Of a stretch of DNA of 20,688 bases, positions 14,172-19,694 are shown one piece after another. The first letter of the stretch is position 1, and each line of letters opens with the position of its first letter. A program made the position numbers and the translations under genes. The stretch spans positions 1 through 20,688 of IMG/VR virus record IMGVR_UViG_3300035182_000473; one strand, 5' to 3'. The notes beneath the pieces were generated by a model that saw nothing but the letters and a program-made list of their open reading frames with translations, did no database searches and was not told the DNA's origin. This DNA is from a virus.

Positions 14172-14620
14172 TATTTCCCAATCTTAATTTTTTTACGCTC
14201 TACTTTTTCAAGTCTTTGCGTTTCTGCTACAGCTTCCCGCATTTCACGTTGCGTTATCATATTCAACTGAGCATCGTGCAGCTCTATCAGCCCCTTGGTC
14301 GATCTAATCGCGTCGGATGTAAGCAAATACACGCCACTCTTTTTAGACAGCTCATACGCGGTTTTAATCTGCACCTGGAATTCTTCTATATCTTCTGATT
14401 TATTGCTGTGAAAATACTTATCATCAATTACTTTTGCCAGGTTAGACAATGCAGCGATAATTTCAAAATCGCGCAAGCCGCCGCCATTTAGCAAGTTTTC
14501 CAGAGCCAAGTGATTATGCAGATTAAGATCAGTCCTCTGGTCGTCAGTCAGCGGCCGTGCGCCAAATATCGCACCAAGTCCACCAATTACCGAAACTTTC
14601 TTCTGTTTAATTTTTGCCAT
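14171..14620 (-). CDS. Conserved-looking phage protein of the replication region, unknown function
   Basis: 149 residues from the ATG at 14620. The frame is open to an ATG at 14665, but that would overlap the zinc-protein gene by 59 bases; the chosen start has GGA eight bases upstream and overlaps by only 14. It begins MAKIKQKKVSVIGGLGAIFG and continues with 'PLTDDQRTDLNLHNHLALENL', a helical run, then 'SGVYLLTSDAIRSTKGLIELHDAQL' (landmarks YLLTSDAI, LIELHDAQL) and a basic tail ending KKIKIGK. Related proteins of unknown function occur beside phage replication genes. It is soluble, mostly alpha, and has no catalytic signature. Confidence 0.72.
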   Translation of the reverse strand: MAKIKQKKVSVIGGLGAIFGARPLTDDQRTDLNLHNHLALENLLNGGGLRDFEIIAALSNLAKVIDDKYFHSNKSEDIEEFQVQIKTAYELSKKSGVYLLTSDAIRSTKGLIELHDAQLNMITQREMREAVAETQRLEKVERKKIKIGK

Positions 14621-14810
14621 GTTTTGCATCCATTCTTTTTTGCCAGTCACTCTGACAGTCAGCATCGCAAAATAAGCCAGAATATAGTATCTCTTGGCAA
14701 TTGTAGCACTGGCCTGAATACGCCATCTTTACCGCAGTTGCGCGGGTTTGGCTGATTGCAGCATCTCTGTACTTTTGTTCTAACTCACTTGCTCTATCGA
14801 ATTCATCCAT
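14607..14810 (-). CDS. Small zinc-binding protein
   Basis: 67 residues. Residues 1-30 form a helix; then four cysteines at 35, 38, 48 and 52 ('CYNCQEILYSGLFCDADC') make a C-x2-C-x9-C-x3-C zinc site, followed by 'WQKRM'. Small proteins with 'FCDxDCxxDW' endings are common in phage early regions, but their function is unknown. An AAAGG eight bases before the ATG at 14810 supports the start. It overlaps the ATA-initiated gene by 8 bases (ATGGATGA) and the next gene by 14. Confidence 0.78.
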   Translation of the reverse strand: MDEFDRASELEQKYRDAAISQTRATAVKMAYSGQCYNCQEILYSGLFCDADCQSDWQKRMDAKHGKN

Positions 14811-14964
14811 TTTTACGACCTTTCCAAATTTTTATAACCATGCGCTCGACCTCATCGGAATACTTATCACCGTGTAATTTTTTCCAGTAATCCAAACACT
14901 CACGGCGGTACTCCTTGGTTTTGCTCGAGATTAAAAACGCTGCGGCTTCTTGTGCTGTTAGTAT
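14803..14964 (-). CDS. Small protein with a non-ATG (AUA) start or frameshift entry
   Basis: 53 codons read from ATA at 14964-14962 to TGA at 14805-14803. The peptide (ILTAQEAAAFLIS, then SKTKEYRRECLDYWKKLHG, ending IWKGRKNG) has the helical, charged composition of a genuine small phage protein. There is no ATG, GTG or TTG near its N-terminus. An AAGGAG lies seven bases before the ATA, and the ATA overlaps the upstream stop as TAATA, where other junctions in this operon have TAATG. A -1 shift on the seven A's in CTA AAA AAA GGA just upstream would also enter this frame. The end overlaps the zinc-protein start by 8 bases. Its function is unknown. Confidence 0.6.
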   Translation of the reverse strand: MLTAQEAAAFLISSKTKEYRRECLDYWKKLHGDKYSDEVERMVIKIWKGRKNG

Positions 14965-15656
14965 TATGCAGCTCCTTTTTTTAGCATTTTTTTAATCTCA
15001 TCCAGACGTTTGTTAGCGCTCTCTCGATCTAATGCGGTTGCAGCCTTATCGGTTAACAGTCCGTTGTTTGATACCAGTGATAAAACAGCGCCTATCCGCT
15101 CTTGGCTTGCTTCAGGCGGAGGTAACAAGCCACGCGCATAACTCGCGCTTAATCGACCAACTTGAACCGCTGATTCAATAACCAATCTTCTACGGTCAAT
15201 ATCCCACCCCTCAGAAATGCTCCAAACAGCAGGCTTGCGATTTTTTCGAGATTCTGAACACAACCTATCATAAGCATTTCGGAATGCCATCCTTGCCCCT
15301 GTACGGTCGTTTATCTCAAGCAATGGCCTTGCTATCCAGAACGCCTGGGATTCTTCCTCAGTCCAAACAATAGTTTCAGCCTCATCATTTGCAAGCATTG
15401 AATTAGCCCACGCTTCGTCTGAGCTTAGTCTTCCATCGGCAGATTGAATGCGATCTACAACATCAGCAACGGTTAACCGTCTGCATTCGCGCCGAACCAG
15501 CGTAAGCGCTTGCAAAACAGATTCTTCGCCGTAGCAGCTCAAGTCATCGGACATCATCAGCAAACCTGCTGGACTTATCTGCTGTCCCATTGCTTCGGCT
15601 GTTACTCCTAAAGCTCGGATAATAGTTTCTGTACTCTTGCTAGTTTCTGTACTCAT
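14964..15656 (-). CDS. Phage replication protein in the lambda-P position
   Basis: 230 residues. N-terminal pattern 'TAEAMGQQISPAGLLMMSDDLSCYGEESVLQALTLVRRECRRLTVADVVDRI' gives the landmarks QxISPxxxxxMSDDL, ALxxxRRECRRLTVADV and 'DEAWANSML'; then 'ETIVWTEEESQAFW', 'AARMAFRNAYDRL'-like 'GARMAFRNAYDRL' and 'GRLSASYARGLLPPP'. Proteins of this type are commonly found just downstream of the O-like initiator and may load the helicase or assist the replisome; the biochemical role is not proven. It overlaps the initiator stop by ATGA. It ends DEIKKMLKKGAA, where two A7 runs lie close together. Confidence 0.6.
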   Translation of the reverse strand: MSTETSKSTETIIRALGVTAEAMGQQISPAGLLMMSDDLSCYGEESVLQALTLVRRECRRLTVADVVDRIQSADGRLSSDEAWANSMLANDEAETIVWTEEESQAFWIARPLLEINDRTGARMAFRNAYDRLCSESRKNRKPAVWSISEGWDIDRRRLVIESAVQVGRLSASYARGLLPPPEASQERIGAVLSLVSNNGLLTDKAATALDRESANKRLDEIKKMLKKGAA

Positions 15657-16564
15657 GCAAGTTTCCTTTCTGCCGACATGGATAAAGCTTGTTCGATAGC
15701 GTTAAAATTAGATTGTGTTGAATCTATCTGACGCGCTGTTGCTGTTGTCATGCTGCGTCCAGTAGCCCACTCGGTGCGCATTTTTTCAGCATCAGCAAGC
15801 AGATTCCCAAACTGGTGACCTCTGCCAACGTAAAACGATGAGTTACTTGCAACAAAGAATCTTGCGATACTTGGGGCTTCTGCTTGAGGAACTCGCTTGC
15901 AAAAATCAACAACCTGTTTACTAACTTTGGCATTGCGAACTGGATCGATTCCGTAGCGTTCAAAATATCCTGTTGCGTATGCCTCCCAAGTTTCTCTGCA
16001 AACCTGTTTTTCATTGTCAGATAAAACTTTCTTTTTGGTAGCAACTGCGATAGCGGTTGCAGGTGTGTTTTGCAAATGGTCTGTTAATGGTCTGTTACTG
16101 GTCTGTTTATGGTCTGTTACTTGCCCTTCCCCGTTTTGGGGTAGGTTAGCACCCCGTTTCGGGGTAGGTTTACACCCCATTTCGGGGTAGGTTAATTCCC
16201 ATTTCGGGGTAGGTTTATTTGTTTTAACCTCTCCTGTTTTTGGGTGGGTTAATGCACCCTGTTTTGGGGTAGGTTTTCTAACATTTGTTGGCTCATCAAA
16301 AATCACATAAACATTAGAAGTTGACCTACCTCCATCACCTGATCTTGTGATCCATCCAAACAATTCCAGTGCGCGAGTGTCGTCAGAAATCTTACTCTCG
16401 GCCACCCCTATTAATTCAGTTAATTGTGAACGTTTAGGGTGAGCCATTCCTGTGTCTGAGCTTGCAAACAAGCGCAAAGCACAAAGCACTTTGAATTGCC
16501 TACCTGTGAGCCTTTCGTCTGATAGCATTGCCTCTGAAACCATGGCGAATCTTCGTTTGCTCAT
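15653..16564 (-). CDS. Phage replication initiator, lambda-O-like
   Basis: 303 residues. Residues 1-90 form a winged-helix domain ('FAMVSEAMLSDERLTGRQFKVL', landmarks RLTGRQFKVLCAL, 'KRSQLTELIGVAESKISDDTRAL' with ISDDTRALxxxGWI, then 'GGRSTSNVYVIF') of the replication-initiator HTH type. Residues 91-170 are a low-complexity linker encoded by the iteron arrays, with repeating peptides KPTPKxG, LTHPKTG and LTYPEMG. Residues about 180-290 form the helical C-terminal part ('RETWEAYATGYFERYG', 'FVASNSSFYVGRGHQFGNLLADAEKMRTEW' in part), probably for partner contact. It should bind the iterons in its own gene and open the origin, as lambda O does. The ATG at 16564 has AAGG upstream. Confidence 0.88.
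   Translation of the reverse strand: MSKRRFAMVSEAMLSDERLTGRQFKVLCALRLFASSDTGMAHPKRSQLTELIGVAESKISDDTRALELFGWITRSGDGGRSTSNVYVIFDEPTNVRKPTPKQGALTHPKTGEVKTNKPTPKWELTYPEMGCKPTPKRGANLPQNGEGQVTDHKQTSNRPLTDHLQNTPATAIAVATKKKVLSDNEKQVCRETWEAYATGYFERYGIDPVRNAKVSKQVVDFCKRVPQAEAPSIARFFVASNSSFYVGRGHQFGNLLADAEKMRTEWATGRSMTTATARQIDSTQSNFNAIEQALSMSAERKLA
16076..16119. repeat. Four 11-bp tandem repeats beside the iterons
   Basis: There are four adjacent copies of ATGGTCTGTTA: 16076-16086, 16087-16097, 16098-16108 (two differences) and 16109-16119. Eleven bases is about one helical turn and is not a multiple of three, so the copies change reading frame inside the initiator. They lie 9 bp from the first iteron and could be a second protein-binding array or part of the unwinding region of the origin. 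Confidence 0.88.
16129..16275. other. Iteron array, probable phage replication origin
   Basis: Six 19-bp direct repeats with plus-strand form CCCCGTTTCGGGGTAGGTT lie at 16129-16147, 16152-16170, 16175-16193, 16197-16215, 16232-16250 and 16257-16275. Start-to-start spacings are 23, 23, 22, 35 and 25 bp. The left part of each is itself a small inverted repeat (CCCC-N5-GGGG in the best copies). The repeats fall in all three reading frames of the initiator, so selection acts on DNA rather than protein. Lambda has four iterons inside O; this is the same design with more copies. Confidence 0.87.
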
Positions 16565-16598
16565 ATATAACCTTAATCTAGCTATTTAACGATAATAG

Positions 16599-16805
16599 TT
16601 ATTGTTGATGCTGTTGGCATGTTTCAATTTCAGCCATGACAGCTTTATAAAGCTTTGGTTTTCTGTATCTTATCAACTCCAGGCAGTCTGAAGGAATTGA
16701 GTTACGTCGCCACTGGCTTATCGCGGCGGCAGACTTATTCATCATTTTAGCCGTGGCGTTTGTTCCCCCAATTGCGTCAATAATTTTGTTAGCCAGTAAA
16801 TCCAT
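16599..16805 (-). CDS. Small Cro-like HTH regulator
   Basis: 68 residues. A compact helix-turn-helix at about residues 5-46 ('NKIIDAIGGTNATAKMMNKS' and 'AAISQWRRNSIPSDCLELI') resembles the YdaS/Cro type: 'GGTNATAKMM' is the first helix region and 'AAISQWRR' the recognition helix. It is the first gene of the minus-strand operon, directly beside the divergent control region, so it most likely binds the dyads there and represses early transcription. The ATG at 16805 has a strong AAGGA six bases upstream. It is followed after 34 bases by the initiator. No opposing CI-type repressor is present in the window. Confidence 0.83.
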   Translation of the reverse strand: MDLLANKIIDAIGGTNATAKMMNKSAAAISQWRRNSIPSDCLELIRYRKPKLYKAVMAEIETCQQHQQ

Positions 16806-16823
16806 TTTATTTCCTTTAAGTTA

Positions 16824-16833
16824 AGTTGCAACT
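16824..16833. promoter_or_regulatory. Palindrome, operator candidate near the Cro-like gene
   Basis: AGTTGCAACT is a perfect 10-bp palindrome located 19 bases before the start codon of the HTH gene. It shares GTTGCAA with the dyad at 16933-16947 at the other end of the control region, which suggests one protein binds both. Confidence 0.5.
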
Positions 16834-16835
16834 AT

Positions 16836-16841
16836 ATCATA
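16836..16841 (-). promoter_or_regulatory. Candidate -10 box of the minus-strand operon
   Basis: TATGAT on the minus strand lies about 30 bases before the Cro-like start codon and beside the palindrome at 16824-16833. I could not find a convincing -35 at the right distance, so the exact promoter remains open; it must lie within the AT-rich stretch up to 16900. Confidence 0.35.
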
Positions 16842-16843
16842 AC

Positions 16844-16859
16844 CTATATTTTAATATAG
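16844..16859. promoter_or_regulatory. AT-rich dyad in the divergent control region
   Basis: CTATATTTTAATATAG has perfect 6-bp arms CTATAT/ATATAG around a 4-base centre. It lies where the -35 or spacer of the minus-strand promoter should be, so it may be an operator. Because the sequence is so AT-rich, chance symmetry is possible. Confidence 0.35.
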
Positions 16860-16894
16860 CGGAATTAAATTGTTTTATTTTTATTAAAAAAGTG

Positions 16895-16923
16895 TTGATT
16901 ATTTAATTTAGATGGCTTAATAT
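16895..16923 (+). promoter_or_regulatory. Promoter of the plus-strand (PL-like) operon
   Basis: TTGATT (16895-16900) and TAATAT (16918-16923) are separated by exactly 17 bases, a good sigma-70 match in a long AT-rich stretch. Transcription would start near 16930, about 37 bases before the first gene. The dyad at 16933-16947 lies directly over or behind that start site. Confidence 0.6.
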
Positions 16924-16932
16924 TCGTCAACG

Positions 16933-16947
16933 GTTGCAAATTTCAAC
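16933..16947. promoter_or_regulatory. Operator candidate at the plus-strand start site
   Basis: GTTGCAAATTTCAAC is a 15-bp near-palindrome with six of seven arm pairs matching around a central A. The size and place (just after the predicted start of transcription) are typical of Cro/CI-class operators. It shares GTTGCAA with the palindrome at 16824-16833. Confidence 0.5.
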
Positions 16948-16966
16948 GAGCGAATAGGAGTTAAAA

Positions 16967-17122
16967 ATGTACAAAGGTAAATACGGCATAACGCAACATA
17001 GCGGACGTTATACGCGTAATGATTTTCAGCCAGAACCAGAGAATACTACACTATTCCGAGTGATATTCTGGTCGCTGGTTGCAAGTGTAATTATTGGTTG
17101 GATGTCCGGGTGGCTGGTATGA
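16967..17122 (+). CDS. Small membrane protein, first gene of the plus operon
   Basis: 51 residues. Residues 1-28 are polar (MYKGKYGITQHSGRYTRNDF, then acidic), and residues about 30-51 form one membrane helix running to the C-terminus ('FRVIFWSLVASVIIGWMSG'). The ATG has AGGAG six bases upstream, so translation should be strong. As the first product of the divergent early operon it could act on the host membrane, but no family was recognised. Its stop overlaps the next start (ATGA). Confidence 0.72.
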   Translation: MYKGKYGITQHSGRYTRNDFQPEPENTTLFRVIFWSLVASVIIGWMSGWLV

Positions 17123-17382
17123 ATAACGCAGAGTGGTTAACAAAAAGGATTACAGAGTTAATGGCAGGACGCTACCGCTGGAACGGCGTAGACAATCTGC
17201 GCTACTGGCTGGAAAGCCTGGACGCTGCTGAGGCTGAGATTGTGGAGGATCAGATTATCAACCTTAATTTTGGGGATATTAAACAGCAAATTTTCAGTTA
17301 CGCATGGACTTCTGCCTATGATGCAGCGGTTTATGAGTACGAGCATTTGGAGGAATTGCAAAAACATGAGCAAGATAAATGA
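17119..17382 (+). CDS. Small acidic early protein, unknown function
   Basis: 87 residues from the ATG at 17119, coupled to the upstream stop by ATGA; an ATG at 17098 in the same frame lies inside the membrane protein gene and is less likely. The sequence 'EWLTKRITELMAGRYRWNGV', 'NLRYWLESLDAAEAEIVEDQI' (in part) and 'AWTSAYDAAVYEYEHLEELQ' is helical, rich in Glu, Tyr and Trp. No catalytic motif, finger or membrane segment is seen. Its location in the recombination operon does not identify it further. Confidence 0.7.
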   Translation: MNNAEWLTKRITELMAGRYRWNGVDNLRYWLESLDAAEAEIVEDQIINLNFGDIKQQIFSYAWTSAYDAAVYEYEHLEELQKHEQDK

Positions 17383-17554
17383 CTATGTAATGCAACAACA
17401 AGAGCAAGCTGGGTTTTTTAGTGATGATAACGGAAATAACTACGAAGGGGTGTACGATGAAAACGAGCGAAACAATAACAATGCGAACAGCATTTCCAGA
17501 GCACCAAATAAGCAAGTTACCAAAACCAACGAAAGCGCAGACAGATGCAGTTAA
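17366..17554 (+). CDS. Possible small polar protein overlapping the annealing gene
   Basis: 62 codons from the ATG at 17366, overlapping the previous gene by 17 bases and the next by 98. It starts MSKINDYVMQQQEQAGFFSD and is rich in Asn, Gln and Asp. The first 30 codons cover the otherwise empty stretch 17383-17456 and look plausible; the remainder is an out-of-frame reading of the next gene. A GGAGG lies 12 bases upstream, too far to be good. It may be real, or this short gap may be only a leader for the next gene. Confidence 0.3.
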   Translation: MSKINDYVMQQQEQAGFFSDDNGNNYEGVYDENERNNNNANSISRAPNKQVTKTNESADRCS

Positions 17555-18143
17555 GGCAGATTTTAAGGCTGGAGTTAGATGCCCCATTTGTGGAGGCTGG
17601 CATCATCCACAAGTAGTGCATCTTGATTATGTTGGTCACGCGGCGCTAACAGACCGATTGCTAGATGTTGATGAAGCATGGTCATGGGAGCCAGTGGCAC
17701 TTGATAGCAACGGACTCCCGGCCATTGATAAAGACGGTGGACTATGGATTAAGCTAACTGTAAATGGTGTTACAAGGCTTGGCTACGGAGATGCGCAAGG
17801 CAAGACTGGCGGCGATGCTATGAAAGAGCGCATAGGCGACGCTTTGCGCAATGCCGCTATGCGATTCGGTGCAGCTCTGGACTTGTGGCACAAGGGAGAT
17901 TTACATAAGGACGATGATGAGCTGCCAGCGCCAAAGCAAGCGCAGGTTAAAGATAAACCATCGGCTAAGTCATACCTATCATCTGATGATATTGTTCGGA
18001 TAGGCGACGCATTAGACGAAGCTGGGCTATCGCTTGGTGACATTTTCAAGGCCGCAAAAGTAAACGCGCTGGACGAAATAGAATCAAGCCGACTAGAAGG
18101 CTTATTGAAATGGATTTCAACAAATAAAAAGGATGCAGAATGA
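17457..18143 (+). CDS. Rad52-like single-strand annealing protein candidate
   Basis: 228 residues from the ATG at 17457, which has AAGGGG six bases upstream; upstream in-frame starts lack one. Residues 41-50 hold 'RCPICGGWHH' (C42, C45, H49, H50), a possible zinc site; then 'VHLDYVGHAALTDRLLDVD', 'AWSWEPVALDSNGLP', 'GGLWIKLTVNGVTRLGYGDA' and 'GGDAMKERIGDALRNAAMRFGAALDLW' (in parts), the core of phage Rad52/22-type proteins that anneal single strands. A flexible linker follows (about 150-172) and a C-terminal helical part. The gene overlaps ssb by ATGA, as annealing and SSB genes often do. No partner exonuclease gene is visible. Confidence 0.78.
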   Translation: MKTSETITMRTAFPEHQISKLPKPTKAQTDAVKADFKAGVRCPICGGWHHPQVVHLDYVGHAALTDRLLDVDEAWSWEPVALDSNGLPAIDKDGGLWIKLTVNGVTRLGYGDAQGKTGGDAMKERIGDALRNAAMRFGAALDLWHKGDLHKDDDELPAPKQAQVKDKPSAKSYLSSDDIVRIGDALDEAGLSLGDIFKAAKVNALDEIESSRLEGLLKWISTNKKDAE

Positions 18144-18544
18144 ACGTGTTTAATTTTACCGCCCGAATCGGCAAGGATTGCGAAACCCGATATACAAATG
18201 CAGGCGTTGCAATTGTCAACTTCACCGCCGCGGTGTCGTCTGGCTATGGTGATAAAGAATTGACTACTTGGGTCAATTGCTCAATGTTCGACAAGCGTGG
18301 CGAGGCCGTGTCGCCGTACTTGCTAAAAGGTACACAAATCGCGGTTAGTGGAGAATTGACTAATCGCAAATACACAGACAAATCAGGTAATGAGAAATAC
18401 TCGCTTGATGTACGAGTCAACGACGTTACGTTGATTGGTGGCAAGCAAGAAGCGCAACAGTCGGCACAGCCAGCGCGTTCACAGCCAGAGCCAGTGCATA
18501 AAGCTAATAGCGTTGAAGATATGGACGACGACATCCCATTTTAA
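18140..18544 (+). CDS. ssb: Single-stranded DNA-binding protein
   Basis: 134 residues. The OB fold is clear: 'FTARIGKDCETRYTNAGVAIVNFTAAV', 'TTWVNCSMFDKRGEAVSPYLLKGTQIAVSGEL', 'KYTDKSGNEKYSLDVRVNDVTLIGG' (parts: RYTNAG, WVNCSMFDKRGE, KGTQIAVSGEL). A Gln/Pro/Ser linker leads to the acidic tip 'EDMDDDIPF', the docking peptide for SSB partners. It coats single strands in replication and recombination and should work with the annealing protein encoded just before it and with NinB. It is shorter than E. coli SSB but normal for phages. Confidence 0.97.
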   Translation: MNVFNFTARIGKDCETRYTNAGVAIVNFTAAVSSGYGDKELTTWVNCSMFDKRGEAVSPYLLKGTQIAVSGELTNRKYTDKSGNEKYSLDVRVNDVTLIGGKQEAQQSAQPARSQPEPVHKANSVEDMDDDIPF

Positions 18545-18590
18545 TTAACCACAATGGCGTATCTACGAGGTGCGCCACTAGGAGAAAATA

Positions 18591-19085
18591 ATGAACCTAT
18601 ACGAATTAACAGGCGATCAGCTACGCATCAAGAACGATCTTGAGTCTAAAGGACTAGATGATGAAACAGTGCAAGATACGCTAGAGAGTATCAGCGGTGA
18701 GTTTGAGGATGTGGCGATAGCTTACGTTGCGGTTGCCCGTGAGAAATTGGCAGAAGCTGAAGCGATTAAAAACGAATCAAAGAGGATGGATAGACGTGCA
18801 GAAGTTTTAGAGAATGGCGCGCAGTATCTGTTAGACACGGTTAAATCAAGTATGCAGGCAATCGGACGCAATAAGATTGACTCTTTGCTGTTCAAAATAT
18901 CACTAGCAAAAACAAATGGATCGTTAAAGATTGATGATGAGTCGTTGATACCTGCCGAATACTGGACACAGCCAGAAACACCAGCTCCAGCAGTTAATAA
19001 GATACTTGCCAAGAAAGCGATAAGCGACGGAGTTAAAGTGCCTGGGTGTAGCGTTGAGTCTGGCGTGCGGCTTTCGATTAAATAA
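18591..19085 (+). CDS. Gp157-family phage protein
   Basis: 164 residues. It starts MNLYELTGDQLRIKNDLES, continues with 'VQDTLESISGEFEDVAIAYVAV', a long coiled coil (about 45-95), then 'IGRNKIDSLLFKISLAKTNGSLKIDDESLIPAEYW' (parts), and ends with the repeated-lysine motif 'NKILAKKAISDGVKVPG'. This is the Siphovirus Gp157 pattern; the family sits in phage early recombination operons and its role is uncertain (phage resistance was once suggested for Streptococcus phage members). An AGGAG six bases before the ATG is strong. The 46-base gap before it carries TGGCGTA/TGCGCCA arms that could form a small RNA hairpin. Confidence 0.88.
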   Translation: MNLYELTGDQLRIKNDLESKGLDDETVQDTLESISGEFEDVAIAYVAVAREKLAEAEAIKNESKRMDRRAEVLENGAQYLLDTVKSSMQAIGRNKIDSLLFKISLAKTNGSLKIDDESLIPAEYWTQPETPAPAVNKILAKKAISDGVKVPGCSVESGVRLSIK

Positions 19086-19097
19086 TGGGATTGTGAT

Positions 19098-19286
19098 ATG
19101 TTAATACCTAAAGATGGAACGCTTGAGCGGATTGTTCTTGATAAGTTAAAGATAGGCGATCCAGTGTCATATTTGGATTTTATAGGAACAGGAATAACAG
19201 AGAAAAACATTGACCAAGTTATAAATAACTTGCGAAATAATATGTTTATTGCTGAGAATGATCACGAACTGGAGAAAGACTCATGA
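19098..19286 (+). CDS. Small early protein, possible winged-helix-like, unknown
   Basis: 62 residues. 'GTLERIVLDKLKIGDPVSYLDF' followed by 'GITEKNIDQVINNLRNNMFI' resembles the helix-loop-helix of small winged-helix proteins (a short helix, then 'TEKNIDQVINNLR' as recognition helix), but the match is loose. The C-terminus is acidic. Its start is 12 bases after the Gp157 stop with a GGGA-like site, and its stop overlaps the next gene by ATGA. The function is unknown. Confidence 0.65.
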   Translation: MLIPKDGTLERIVLDKLKIGDPVSYLDFIGTGITEKNIDQVINNLRNNMFIAENDHELEKDS

Positions 19287-19501
19287 GAGATATTGAACAA
19301 TTATCTAAACAAATAAGTGGATTAAACTCAACTAATTCAAGTATGGCGGGAAGCATTGGGGCTATCGGTAACTACATGGATTTTTTGGGTATCCCAAAGA
19401 TGAATAAAATAACAAAACGTGTAAAGCTAATGACAATCTTATATCAGCAATTAACGCTAGAAAATGAGAGATTAAAACTTTTGATTGACGATAAAAATTA
19501 A
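19283..19501 (+). CDS. Small coiled-coil early protein, unknown function
   Basis: 72 residues beginning MRDIEQLSKQISGLNSTNSS and ending in a Leu/Glu/Lys-rich helix ('ILYQQLTLENERLKLLIDDK') likely to form a coiled coil. There is no known domain, membrane segment or cysteine. It is coupled to the upstream gene by ATGA. The run of small AT-rich genes from here to 20395 is typical of fast-changing phage early regions. Confidence 0.62.
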   Translation: MRDIEQLSKQISGLNSTNSSMAGSIGAIGNYMDFLGIPKMNKITKRVKLMTILYQQLTLENERLKLLIDDKN

Positions 19502-19514
19502 GAGGCTGGCCACA

Positions 19515-19682
19515 ATGCTAGATTACAGCGAAATCATGCAAGACCTGCCACAGATTCAACGTGAGCGCGATGATTCCTTGCGTAGTGAGGATTGGTATGG
19601 GGCGGTTAAACTAACTATTAATATTTGGAAAATTGATAGTTTGTTAATAGTGTGGCTTATAGAAAAAATTTTGAAGAAGTGA
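19515..19682 (+). CDS. Small early protein, 55 residues, unknown function
   Basis: The ATG at 19515 has GAGG nine bases upstream; a TTG at 19485 in frame would overlap the previous gene and is less likely. The peptide starts MLDYSEIMQDLPQIQRERDD, with 'WYGAVKLTINIWKIDSLLIVWLIEKILKK' at the end (landmarks WYGAVKL, LLIVWLIEKIL), a hydrophobic, basic C-terminal helix that might touch membrane. No family was recognised. Confidence 0.6.
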   Translation: MLDYSEIMQDLPQIQRERDDSLRSEDWYGAVKLTINIWKIDSLLIVWLIEKILKK

Positions 19683-19694
19683 AGGAGTAATAAA

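Noticed and set aside
16076-16275. CRISPR array
   Set aside because: The units are 11 and 19 bp with almost no or very short spacers, lie inside an initiator coding sequence, and there are no cas genes. They are iteron-type repeats.
18722-19210. 162-codon minus-strand frame opposite the Gp157 gene
   Set aside because: It is antisense to a recognised gene and ignores the coupled gene borders of the plus operon.
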